This document shows, piece by piece, positions 52,011 to 62,976 of a stretch of DNA of 64,000 nucleotides. Position 1 is the stretch's first letter. Each line of letters starts with the position of its first letter. A model generated the notes under the pieces. The model had not been told where the DNA came from and did not search any database. It saw nothing but the letters and a program-made list of their open reading frames with translations. This DNA comes from Syngnathus acus (lineage: Eukaryota; Chordata; Actinopteri; Syngnathiformes; Syngnathidae), in NCBI RefSeq assembly GCF_901709675.1, contig NC_051089.1, positions 16,543,976 through 16,607,975 on the forward strand, given 5' to 3'. The position numbers and the translations under genes are program-made.

Positions 52011-52991
52011 GTTCACCACACCGAGTTTGGCTTGAACTGAAGCTAATAAGGCATTTTTCCACTTAATTTTCGGTTAAATGTTTTGTCCAAATGTAAACCT
52101 ATGTGTTAGCTTTACATTTAGTTGATAACCTCTTTTGAGGTAGTTTTTTTCTCAGACCAGTCTTGCTCGAAGCACTTTAAAAAGGTTTTGAAACTTTTGA
52201 TCCAAAAGTGATGTTGCAAATGTTTTGACTGGTTTAGAGGAACCTGCAGGAGTTGGGGAGGGTGGGTGTGGGGTGAAGAAGGAGGGGTGACATTTCAGAA
52301 ATATGTGGTCCTGTATTAGTTTTTACATTCTTAAGGTTTTAGTTTTTCCCTGAGATTCTGCGAACAATTTACACAGCTGTCAAATCCCCCAATTCTGGTG
52401 AGTTTTTTTTAAAAAGATAGTTATTCTAGCATTATATATGATTTCATGACTTTGTATATAATTTCATTTATTATTTCTGCAAACCTGACCCTAAAGTACT
52501 TCCATGTTTATCAATGCAAGCTGGTTGCTCATTGTACTTTCAAAACTGTTTTCCTACTCTTATTGTATAACTTATTGGCTATAACAGAAGCAATTTAATG
52601 TTAAAGAAAAACTTTTGGAATCGATTTCCAATGTGGGTGAGCAGGAACATAAAGGTCATGCACAGACATGTTTACTTTAAAATGTTGGGAAACAAAGTGC
52701 CAAGTGGGCTAAATTGATTTGTTTTTTTAAAACACATTTTACGTTTTTTTATTCTATAATTCTTTTGTAATCCAATTTCAACTTTTACCTGAGAAAATTT
52801 GGTACTTTTCTTATGTATAAATTTGTTGTCCATTCTGTACAGTGAGTATAAAAAACACCCTACATTAACCCTTTAATGGTGTTCTTAAAGGTATGACTTT
52901 TTTGTAACAATGTATCGTAGACAGACTGGGAAAGAAGATGGCTTAGTAATTTTCGAACTCACAACATTAATTCTATTCTGTTTCCCTTGCC

Positions 52992-53153
52992 AATAAAGTC
53001 ATTACAATTGGATGAAGCCGAACAGCCCGATACTCTGTAACATGTCCAACATAACCCATAGACAGTTTTCCTGCGACTTGACATGCTGCCATCTTGGGGC
53101 ATTGTTTTCTAAGTTTATTGTTTTGTTCTGTGCTTATTGAGTGTTTGAATAAA
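52992..53153 (+). terminator. cd82 poly(A) signals
   Basis: AATAAA occurs at 52992-52997 (CCAATAAAGTCATTAC) and at 53148-53153 (TGAATAAAGAATTC). They would give a 3' UTR of about 1.0-1.15 kb after the stop at 52010. The second is followed by TGT-rich sequence and looks best. The 3' UTR holds no other feature that I recognise. Confidence 0.55.
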
Positions 53154-53873
53154 GAATTCTCCTGATCTCAACTGCTGTCATTTTTCTGTATGCGGAGCTC
53201 TGATAAAAACAATTGTATGTACTCCCATTTCCCCCCCAATAGTGGTCTTTCAACTTAGTTTGGCATGAAATATGAACTTCAACCTCACAGTGGCATCATA
53301 AATTACTAACGAAAGATTAGAATCAAGTCAATTTTCTTCTCAAAGCTCAACCTTTCTTTTTGTATTAATTTCAATGGTTTTGGAAGAATGCCCATTGATA
53401 ATGTTTGGATGCGTTTAATGTAAGAAGTCATGAATATGATTAATTCTTTAACATAGATGTAGTAAATGTTTCACATGACTTAAGGCTAATTTGTTCTTTC
53501 AGAAATGTGTATGAAACTTGTAGCCCTTTGCATTAACCAGTCCCCAAGAAGTAGCTCTTGCTTTAAGAACGGTTGGTAAAAATGTTGAATTTCAAAGGAA
53601 TTCCTGTTGCAAAATTACAGTATATTTATTTAACGATGAGCTTTTACACCCAATAAGCTTATTTTCAACAAGAATTTTGTACAAATATTGAAAGGACTTT
53701 ATGTACAGAATACTAAATCTAGGAAAGCATAAGTTGGTAAATAGTCAAATTTTTTTTTTTTATAATCGACATGAGTCCAGACAGATAGATCCCTAAAATT
53801 GTGAAAACTTTGAAATAATCTTTATATGACGGGAGAAAAGCATTTAATTTCCCAGAATATTTTGCTTTATCTA

Positions 53874-53939
53874 CACTACCGTTCAAAAGTTTGGGGTCAC
53901 AAAATTGTTTGGGTGACCCCAAACTTTTGAACGGTAGTG
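53874..53939. mobile_element. 66-bp palindromic Tc1-like MITE, copy 1
   Basis: Nearly the whole element is inverted repeat: CACTACCGTTCAAAAGTTTG at the left and its reverse complement at the right, with the central spacer AAAATTGTTTGG. TA lies on each side (53872-53873, 53940-53941). The ends match a widespread fish Tc1-type terminal repeat. It appears reduced to two end repeats with no interior. Confidence 0.85.
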
Positions 53940-53941
53940 TA

Positions 53942-54105
53942 AATATTATTATAATAAAATATTATGAATTAAATATTATAAATTATATCTTATATTTGTA
54001 TAAGATTATATATAATCTATGAGTATAAGTATACATATATATTATAAGATTTTTTACACAGAAGATTATATATATAATCTATAAATAATTATCTAAATAA
54101 ATATA
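53942..54105. other. AT-rich spacer between the twin MITEs
   Basis: About 160 bp of almost pure A/T with many short TATA-like inverted repeats. No coding potential. Confidence 0.6.
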
Positions 54106-54107
54106 TA

Positions 54108-54173
54108 CACTACCGTTCAAAAGTTTGGGGTCACCCAAACAATTTTGTGACCCCAAACTTTTGAACGGTAGTG
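54108..54173. mobile_element. 66-bp palindromic Tc1-like MITE, copy 2, inverted
   Basis: Same terminal repeats as copy 1, but the spacer reads CCAAACAATTTT, the exact reverse complement, so the two copies face each other. TA flanks it (54106-54107, 54174-54175). Together the copies make a large interrupted inverted repeat. Confidence 0.85.
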
Positions 54174-54562
54174 TATGTCTTTAAAATGGTTGCCCAAAAA
54201 TTTTGGACATTTTGTTTGGAGCACACTCGTGAAGAAATGAGATGCAAATGTGGTTTTCTGGACTGCATTGAATTAAATTCCACCTCTTGCATTTCAAATT
54301 CAACATTCTCTGGGGTGGAGTCAACTCAAATTCCTCCACTGAATTCATATCTTTGTTGGCCGACTCCAAGTCTAAGAAAACAGAAAAAGAAAGGTCATGA
54401 GTAAACACTCAAAATGTCCAACACACAGCCTAACAAACCAAGATCACACAAAGTAGTAAGCACAGTACAATAAAAAAAAGGGCTTCTCACACGCTCACAG
54501 AGCAATCCAGACGGGTGATATCAGCCAACACTTTTCTTGTTTGTGGTATTTGTTTTTCTCAT

Positions 54563-54860
54563 CGGGCAATACGGTGACGCACTGGTCATGCACTGGGGTT
54601 TGATTCCGGCTCCGTCCTTCCTATGTGGAGTTTGCATGTTCTCCCCGTGCCTGCATTGGATTCCTCCAGGTACTTCAGTTTCCTCCCAAATTCCAAAGAC
54701 ATGCATGGTAGGTGAATTGAGGATTCTAAATTATCATTAGGTGTGTGTGAGTGTGTATTTTTGTCTATGTGTGCCCGGGGCTGGCAGGGTTTCTGAGATA
54801 GGGTCCAGCACACCCGTGACCCTTGTGAGGACAAACAAGTCGAATAATGGATGTATGGAT
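54563..54860 (+). mobile_element. SINE copy with ATGG tail and 11-bp target duplication
   Basis: Head ACGGTGACGCACTGGTCATG, B-box-like GGTTTGATTCCGG, body GTTTGCATGTTCTCCCCGTG, and tail ATGGATGTATGGAT. The direct repeats GTTTTTCTCAT (54552-54562) and GTTTTTCTGAT (54861-54871) differ at one base and mark the insertion. It is the same family as the copy at 33269. Confidence 0.75.
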
Positions 54861-55363
54861 GTTTTTCTGATTTTCCAAATATATTAAAATTGCAAATGTA
54901 TTAAGTGTATTATAAAATGAAACAATGTCACTAAGAAATAACTTTCCAAAATCTTTGGTAGACATCTTTAAGGACATACAGTACCTACCATAAATCCCTC
55001 CTTTTGGAAAACTTCCCATCCATCTGTCCGTCTGTCTGTCCATCTATCTGAGAGTGAGATATAGTGAGCAAAATATTAAAAAATGTACAACTTTCTTTAT
55101 GTACAGGAAAGGTCAGTTTATCTCAGATATTATTCATAAACCCGCCCAAACCCATGTTGTGTTGGTGAGTATTTCTCTTTTGGCGAGATAATTCATCCAC
55201 CTCACAGGTATGGCATAGCAAGATGCTGACTAAACAGCAAGATTATTGCACAAGTGCGCTTTAGGCTGGCCACAATTAAAGACCATGCAAAAATGTGTCG
55301 TTTAAGATGTTTTTCCAGTCATCTTTCACGAGAAACCTGAAGCATACGTTCTTTTCTGAATGT

Positions 55364-55565
55364 ACGGTGGATGGGGCTTGGACATGGCTTTTACGCACGC
55401 CCGGTCCTACTCTACGGAGCTCTCTTTCACCTCCGTGGATGGAAGTCGGGGGCCGGTGCTCGGCCGGGTGGCTGTCCGGGGACGGTGGATGGGGCTCGGA
55501 CATAGCTTTTACGCACGCCCGATCCTATGCTATGGAGCTCTCTTCCACCTCCGTGGCTGGAAGTC
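55364..55565. repeat. Two tandem copies of a GC-rich unit with 118-bp period
   Basis: Units starting at 55364 and 55482 share ACGGTGGATGGGGCT, GCTTTTACGCACGCCCG and ACCTCCGTGG with a few differences. Just downstream is TTAAATAAAGAGCCGTTTAC and then CCTTGTACTTTGTTAACGC, so an AATAAA follows the array. The block is much more GC-rich than its surroundings. It could be the end of an LTR element, but no coding part is adjacent. Confidence 0.7.
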
Positions 55566-55654
55566 CACGCCGCCACACGCCTGGAAGTTTGTTTTGTTAA
55601 ATAAAGAGCCGTTTACCAAACCCAAGTCTTTCCTTGTACTTTGTTAACGCTACA

Positions 55655-57526
55655 ATATAGTTATATACTAGATCTGTGGAATAACGACGAGGCTGACATC
55701 AGGGCGCACGCGCGGTGTTGTTGACAAAGGACGAGGAATTTGATCGATGGATTTAATGATTTAGAGTGATACAGATGGTTTGATAATATTATTGCTTATA
55801 TAATAGTTATTTGATATATAATTTATATATCGTTATACGGGCCTGCGGAATATTTTGAAGTGCAAGCGCCGTCAGCATCAACATTGTCAACATTGTTGAT
55901 ATAAAGGACGATCGATGGATTTAATGAATTGGAGTGACACAGATGGTTTTATAAACGTGTTATTCATGTAATAGTTATTTGAATAACTCTGAATGTGACG
56001 TCAGGCCTGTTCTCAGCTCTTCGTTTGTGTTTACGTCACGTTAGCATACCTATCGTTTAGCCCAGGGGTGGGCAAACTTTTTGACTCGCGGGCCGAACTG
56101 GGTTCTAAATTTGGACCGGAGGGCCGAACCAGGAGCAGATGGACGTAGTGTTTGTGTGAAGTAATATAAGCGACCTGTAAAGGTCATTGCATAAAAGATT
56201 TTGGCCTTTAGTAGGTAGTAAAGCATGGATATTCCAAACAAGTTTTTTGAAAACAAATGCATTTATTAACAGCATTAAAAAAAAAAAAAAATTCACTAAA
56301 AAACTGCTATCAGTGATTCTCATAAAATACGACACTGTTATTATGAATAACAGTCTCCATCACTTCAGTGCCTGCAGGTCAGATTAATGAAAGATGTTTA
56401 TCTTATGAGATCACATCAAACGGCAAACATTCTGACCAAATATATCATCTTGAAGAATCGGTGAAAGCATACATCCAAATAAAGTAATCAAAACGGCAAC
56501 ACGGTGAGGGGTATCTGAAAATCAGAGCAGAGTTTTAACTCACAAACACCTGGTAACAGAGGTGAGGAAACGGGAAACACTTCCTTAAAGTAAGCCTTAA
56601 GAACTTTACAGGTTAAGTCGCAAACAGGTGGTGCATCAATGTCCTTGAGCATCCTGCATTGTTTGAAAATGAGAATGGTCGCTAGTTTCAATCCCTGCTA
56701 TGTGTACAAATCATATTCAAAATGCATTTTTTTTTTCAACAAACTTGAGAGCCTCCCCTTCATTTTCAGTGGGAACAGTGTTGTTGGTCTCCCTTTTTTG
56801 CTAGTGCGTCATAGTCTGGAGTAAAATTTGTTGTGGCAATTCTTAGGAGAGATCCGAGGTGTTGGTCCGTTTACCTCGATCTGTGACGGGTTGATGTTGA
56901 TGTGGCTGCACGTCACGTCGCGTACGTCGAGCCAAATTGGCTTTAAACACTCGGCACTGTGTCCACCTTGCTTTTCCTTGGACGACTCATTTTAATAGAA
57001 GGATTCCAGGGGAAGGTTTGTGGGTGGCTTTAGCGTAAAACTTTCTCTGAAAGCTCAGCGCGCGAATTACAAGAATGCTGTCGTCACAGCCCACGCTGTA
57101 AATTCGGGACTGATACAAATAGAGCGCGAGTGCGCCATGTCCGTACTACTGAGTACGTACACGCACTTGTGAGTGTGCACCGAGCTTTCTGACACGGCTT
57201 CCGGTAGTAAATGCGCAGGTGAGCGGTTCCCCATCTACTGGGGAAACGCAGTCATTGCAGGCAAAATGACCAAAAAAAATGTTTAATACAATTTGTTCAG
57301 GGTTGGCGGGCCGGATTAAACGGTCCCGTAGTTTGCCCACCCCTGGTTTAGCCTGTTGTTGCTCGTTCATGTCTGTTCTTGGTGTTGGATTTTGTCGAAT
57401 AAATTTCCCCCAAAATGCGGCTTATACTCCGGAGCAATTTATATATGTTTTTTTTCACGTTATTGTGCATTTTATGGCTAATGCGACCTATATTCCGGAG
57501 CGACTTTTAGTCCGAAAAATACGGTA
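55655..57526. mobile_element. MITE of the TACCGTAATTTTCGG family, copy 2, 5'-truncated and split
   Basis: From about 55655 it matches the interior of the element at 37454-38257 (GATCGATGGATTTAATGA blocks, CAGATGGTTTTATAAACGTG). It resumes after the nested hAT element and ends TTTTAGTCCGAAAAATACGG. The left terminal repeat is absent, so it was truncated before or during later rearrangement. Confidence 0.8.
56063..57345. mobile_element. hAT-type element nested in the copy-2 MITE
   Basis: 1283 bp with ends CAGGGGTGGGCAAAC and GTTTGCCCACCCCTG (perfect 15-bp inverted repeats). A perfect 8-bp target duplication GTTTAGCC lies at 56055-56062 and 57346-57353. GGGCCGAAC-type and GGCGGGCCGG motifs sit near the ends. 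No transposase-like frame is visible, so it is non-autonomous. Confidence 0.92.
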
Positions 57527-57531
57527 TTGTC

Positions 57532-57556
57532 GTGTATATGTGCAGCACATATACAC
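57532..57556. repeat. Perfect 12-bp inverted repeat
   Basis: GTGTATATGTGC, one A, then GCACATATACAC, immediately after the copy-2 MITE ends. A hairpin is possible; no function is indicated. Confidence 0.85.
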
Positions 57557-57833
57557 TATACTGCCCTTCACTTATTTTCTTAATTGTGGTGTGATTGACT
57601 ATGTTGACTGTGTATTATTGTTCGTTTTTTTTACGTTGTATGAATAATTTTGGGGATGTTTTTTTTTTCACTTGAGCACTTGCTTGTGCGCATACCTGAT
57701 GGGCATAACAAAATTGTCAACTATTTAAAAAAATAATCCCAATTTCCCTGAGAGTAACATAATATTGAACTATTCTATGTGGTACATTTTCCCATTCAAA
57801 ATATGTTATCCTTAGGTTTACTCACTACACATA

Positions 57834-57862
57834 ATTATTATTATTATTATTATTATTATTAA
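57834..57862. repeat. ATT microsatellite
   Basis: About nine ATT units in AT-rich sequence. The surrounding 57557-58180 holds no supported exon. Confidence 0.9.
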
Positions 57863-58184
57863 TAAAATATTTCACATCAATCTATAAATTAGATGAAACA
57901 GCAGTGACAAAAAAAATGTGATTTCAGGCTCAAAATTGCAAAAGGAACAGTTTGTGGCAATATCAGAAAGAATGGAAATTGTTATATCACAAGGATGAAT
58001 ATGAAAATTATACACTTATTCGAGATACAAAAATAAAAAGAACCCAACCTAACTATAAATACTTAACTAAAATTCGAGGTCCATCACTGCCGTCGGCAAA
58101 GAATTCCCACGTAAGCCAAGGCCGATCCCCTGAACAGCACAGGTTAGTTTATTTATTTATTGTTTAACTTTTTGGTGTTTGGGT

Positions 58185-58379
58185 GAGACGCGCCACCTTT
58201 CCTTTTATTCTGAAAAGCATCGACGGAAGTTTGGCATTTCGGCTTGATGGAAACTGCTTCAAAATAAAACTGACCACAACGAGGAGAAGCTGCAGTGATC
58301 GAACTTCTGCAACGATAGCAACAACGGAGTTCTTTAGGGTTACTGTACCGGTGTCGACTGAAAGGATAACAGAAACTAG
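58185..58379 (+). other. Possible orphan non-coding 5' exon
   Basis: A more balanced-composition block (GAAGTTTGGCATTTCGGCTTG, ACCACAACGAGGAGAAGCTG trimmed here) ends in ACTAG followed by the strong donor GTAAGTAACA at 58380. No coding exon follows within the window, so if real it belongs to a gene to the right. An alternative is chance resemblance. Confidence 0.3.
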
Positions 58380-59160
58380 GTAAGTAACAGCGTCTTAAAT
58401 CTGCTTTAATATGCGACTTTACTGGGGGTAAGTTTTACTCTAATTTTATCATTAATTCTCTTTAATAAACGACTGTTAATTGATGTCCATTTCAACAAAA
58501 CAATCAACGTAACTACTCAGTATAACCAAATGTGTCAGGTGGGCTTTTCTACGTACAATTCATAATTTAATTAATTGTTGTTAATTAAGTACGTCCAAGT
58601 ATATTGCTGAAGCACGGAAATGTTAATTAGAAAATGTTTTTAATATATATTTTTTTATTTATTTCAACTTTTCATTGTCTGATAATTTTTTTCTCCAACT
58701 TATTTTTAATTTTACTTGACGCAAACACATTGTTCTATAGACTGCTACTGTACAAACATTATATATGTATACTGTATACATGTACATTGGCAAGATGACT
58801 TTTCACCACTATTGTAGTCTGGCATTGTCTTGGGATCCACTTTGTTATACTATTGGTTGAAGATCGCGTCACAAAACAATATACAGTCAAATGAAAAATG
58901 TTACCAATTAGATTATATTGTGGATCATTTTGTTGACGGATATGGATTACTCAATTTCATTTATTGACAAACATTGGCCACTAACAAATAAAACTCATGT
59001 ACAGAAGGAAAGACTGAAATGTGCTTAATAATAGTTAAAAACCAATTAACAACATTAAATTGTTTTATTAATGTCGTATATTGAACAAAATAGCAGTTTG
59101 GATAAGAATACAAAATACTGTACAGTAAATGTGTTTCGTCACAGATCTTAGTGTTTTGTC
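58380..59160. other. Non-coding, no gene seen
   Basis: AT-rich sequence without supported exons or recognised repeats. Confidence 0.45.
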
Positions 59161-59164
59161 AGAA

Positions 59165-59238
59165 TAATTATCAACTGTGGCGATGTGAAGCCCCATGAGA
59201 CATGTTTGTAATTAAGGGCTATATAAATAAAATTGACT
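59165..59238 (+). mobile_element. L2-like LINE 3' end remnant
   Basis: AATTAAGGGCTATATAAATA followed by AAATTGACTT is the conserved 3' tail of fish L2/CR1-type LINEs. Only the last 70 or so bases remain. Confidence 0.55.
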
Positions 59239-59754
59239 TAATTTTAATGTAATTTTGTTCATTAATTAACCTATGGTGATCATTAATGTTTAAGTGTGAC
59301 TTGTATGCAGCTGATTCAGGATCAATTCCCACTCAATAAACAAAAACATCAATTAATGAATAGTTTGTTCACATTATTCACCCATTACTAATAATCAAAG
59401 TAATAACATAGTAATTAAATGTCATTTGATAAGATTTGTTATTTCAGAAGTGTGGACCAAGCTGGTAGCCCTTAGCATTAATTATTAATTAAAGAGGTAT
59501 CTCTCAGTTTCAAAAAGGTTGGTGACCCTGGATTCCTATTTGCATCTACCTCTATGTCAATCTTCAGTCAATCTTGTTGGGAATGTTAATTTTCTGCTTG
59601 AAGGACCATAGCTGAAAGTTCAATTCACATCACAAATTTTACAATAAACTACAGCAGTTTGTCAATTTAAAGCCATGAACTAAGTAATGAACCAGTTCAT
59701 GGTTTTTTTTCAGTGTGTTGCTGCAAGGTAGTATTACTGGGATTGTTACCACCC

Positions 59755-60062
59755 ACTTATAGCCCTCCGGCCCTCCCTGTGTGGAGTTTGCATGTTCTCA
59801 CCGTGCCCGTGTGGGTTTTCTCCGGGAACTTCCATTTCCTCCCACATCCCAAAAACATGCTTGGTAGGCCGATTGAGCACTCCAAATTGCCCTAGGTGTG
59901 AGTGCGAGTGCGGATGGTTGTTTGTCTCTGTGTGCTCTGCGATTGGCTGGCAACCGATTCAGGGTGTCCTCCGTCTACTGCCCGATGACTGCTGGGATAG
60001 GCTCCAGCACGCCCGCGACCCTCGTGGGCACAAGCGGTATTGAAATGGATGGATCGATGGAT
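59755..60062 (+). mobile_element. SINE copy with ATGG tail, head eroded
   Basis: Body TGTGGAGTTTGCATGTTCTC, GCGATTGGCTGGCAACCG, CCCGATGACTGCTGGGATAG, then AAATGGATGGATCGATGG. It is the same family as at 33269-33633. The next transposon starts 15 bp after it. Confidence 0.8.
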
Positions 60063-60076
60063 ATATATTTATTATG

Positions 60077-60637
60077 TACCGTATTGGCCCGAATATAAGA
60101 CGACCCTGATTATAAGACTTTTTCAAGACTCAAGTTTGAAAAAAGACTTTTTGAACACCAAATTTAATTTTTATACAGAAAATAATTACAGTACATCTGA
60201 AACAAATGATTATAACAATATATTCGAGAGAAAAAGCACGTTATTTTGCCTCATTCAAATCATGCAAAAACTGTCTATCACATCTTAAGATCTGAACATT
60301 TAAATATGTAAACTAAAGTGCAATAACATTTGTAAATGAATGGCTTCTGGTTTTTGAACTGTAAATAAGCCAATCTACTGTGATAAAACAACAAAATTGC
60401 AATAACTACATTAACCATCAAATATTTTATACAACCATCTATTTTTATTTTCCTTCTTTGTGACAGGGGTTTGGTTTGGCCTGGGGAGTTACGTTCAGCA
60501 TTCGCTTTAAAGATATCTGGCGCGATCTAGCATCGTGAATGGGTATAATGTCTAGACCCCGAATGTAAGACGACCCCCTCTTTTTCAGTCTTATTTCAAT
60601 GCAAAAAACACCGTCTTATATTCGTGCCAATACGGTA
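60077..60637. mobile_element. MITE with TACCGTATTGGCCCG ends
   Basis: 561 bp with terminal inverted repeats TACCGTATTGGCCCGAATAT and ATATTCGTGCCAATACGGTA, and subterminal AAGACGACCC motifs at both ends. It shares the TACCGTA ends, but not the interior, with the MITE at 37454, so the two may be related families. No coding capacity. Confidence 0.85.
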
Positions 60638-61641
60638 TTCATTATTTTTTAAGCCACCCTTTTTCACTACACCGAACACCAAAAATTGTTTTCAACTCCT
60701 TCTCACGTGTTTAGTTTAGCCTGTTGACATTTAGCTGTGTGTTTACGTTGCAGGTGGTTTTCTCTTAACTTGAGCGAAAAGTTGTATCATTTGCAAATGA
60801 TTTTGCAACATACCTTGTGTACATCAGAAGCGACACAATAGCTCATGATTTTACGGAATACATCTTTACGTCATGTGCAGTGTGAATTTCGTGACATTTC
60901 ACATTTTTATCAGCCACTTAAAAATACACCAGTAATATTGTAGAAGGTATGATATCTAGTCCTCACAATGTCACATTATTTTCTACATGTCAAGTGAAAC
61001 AATGGATGCACAATAGTTTCTGAAATGTAATTTGGCAAAAAGGTAGAACTTCTTCAATTATGATGATTTTGTGTACGTATAGTCTTCACTGACACATGGA
61101 GGGAATCAAACGTCAATGCCCAGGCAGTCTTTCAAGTTTCTACATTTAACAACATGAAAGACGCAGTAAAAAGAAATACAAGGCAGATGTTCAGCCCTGC
61201 ACACTCCCCTGTGACCCATTCACCAAGCTATGCTCAAACACTGTAGGTCTTTCCTCGTGTGGGTGGTCTTCCTTCAAATGTTTTGATTGTGTTACTGTAA
61301 ATTATCAAAGACAATGTGCTGTTTAACTGGTTAGTGTGTCTGGGAGTGGCAAAAGCAGATGACAAGATCAAATGAGAGAAGTCAAGGCTCAAGCTCCCAT
61401 ATGTTGCTTCTGTTTCATGTAATACTGGTAGTATTACTAGTCCACTAAAATAAAATCTGCAGAAGATCTTTCTAAAGTAGTATGTCACTATAGTATGTGA
61501 CTATTTGTTTTACAAGCCATAGCCATCTTATTTTCAATAAGCTTTTGTTGTTAAAAAATATTTCAAGAGATCACAATTTGTAAACAAATTCACCCCACAA
61601 TTTTCCATCATTAATATATTGATTGTATGAATATATACAAT
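60638..61641. other. Non-coding, no gene seen
   Basis: No supported exon. Scattered short open frames lack domain features. Confidence 0.45.
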
Positions 61642-61752
<111 letters not shown>

Positions 61753-62523
61753 TCTGTCAGTAGCTGTCAGTAGTTGTCAGTAGCTGTAATAACGGTGACA
61801 TGCTTTTCACAACAAGAGGACACTGCTGCTTGTGTGATCTTCGTTGGAGACTTCCATCCTCTGAGTGCTCGTGCAAAATGCTTGAATTTGAACAATAGCT
61901 GTGGAAGGAAATTTACTTTGCTAATCTAAAATTAATATAACTGTCATATTCCTTAAAAAACATCATTGCATTGTCAACGCACACATCCAATATAATTCTT
62001 TTCTGAGAAAAAAAGCACAACTGAGATAAACATGGCATGTAAAGTAGGATAATTATTTACATTTTGCCAAAAGTGTCTACAAATTAATCCTGTCTACATT
62101 TTTCATTTGTAAGCTTACATGGAGGTTTTTCTTTTTCACCATTCTAGCAAAGCAGCTCCTATTGTTGCTGTTGTCATAGCATTGCCCTTATGTTTGACGA
62201 CCTCTGAGCAGAATAATTGTATTGTGAGTGGTTGTCAAGTTCTTACTCTTTTTTTTTTGTTTTTTTTTTTGCTGTCATTACTCTTTTTTTCCACTGCACT
62301 CTTTGCCTGTTTGTTTGATTCTTTGTCATGATGACAAATTGCTCTACAGATTTGAATCACAGCTTAGAAAACTAATACAAAAACATGAATCATGACCCAT
62401 GAGTCACGCAGCACCTACATGTTTATTTTATTAATAGTTATTTTTACTGTTTTGTCTTTTACAGGAATTTCATTATTTTGTTTACAGGTTTTATTACTTT
62501 ATTATTATTTTTACCTTCTTGAT
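61753..62523. other. Non-coding, no gene seen
   Basis: T-rich tracts (about 62248-62270) and AT-rich sequence. No supported exon. Confidence 0.45.
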
Positions 62524-62610
62524 TGACCACTCCAAATTGTCCGTAGGTGGGATTGTGAGCGTGAATAGTTGTTTGTCAGCTCAGTTCAGAAAATGGACAA
62601 ATGGATGTTT
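62524..62610 (+). mobile_element. Internally deleted SINE remnant
   Basis: ACCACTCCAAATTGTCCGTA and GTGAATAGTTGTTTGTC match the middle of the SINE family. The sequence then jumps to TTCAGAAAATGGACAAATGG, the 3' end, with the part between missing. Confidence 0.6.
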
Positions 62611-62804
62611 GTTTTAAACTGAATTACTTAATATATTTTTATTTAATTTTTTCACCTTTGTTATCTCTCTATAGTGATTCCTCACTTTGAAGTGGTGAGT
62701 GTTTGATGGCGTTTTGGCAGAATTTCTCTAGAGTTCTTAATTCCTCTGTGTTTTTAACTTTGCATGTGTGTGGGAGATTGGTTGTATAATATTTTCTTAT
62801 TATA

Positions 62805-62976
62805 CATTGTATTGTTTTTATGTAAACCGCTTCAAGAGGCTTTGTTGTATGAAAGTGCTTTGTAAATCAAATTTGATTGATTGATTGATTGATTGATCGA
62901 TCGATCGATCGATCGAGTGAGTGAGTGAGTGAGTGAGTGAGTGAGTGAGTGAGTGAGTGAGTGAGTGAGTGAGTGA
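62805..62976 (+). repeat. LINE tail that grew into a three-motif microsatellite
   Basis: An L2-like 3' end (GAAAGTGCTTTGTAAATCAA) runs into GATT units (62876-62894), then GATC units (about 62895-62915), then about 15 GAGT units (to about 62976). Each motif differs from the previous one by one substitution, consistent with mutation then expansion. Confidence 0.85.

Noticed and set aside
53872-54175. Paired inverted repeats as a CRISPR-like or recombination-site array
   Set aside because: Only two units, TA-flanked and matching Tc1-type transposon ends; the genome is eukaryotic.
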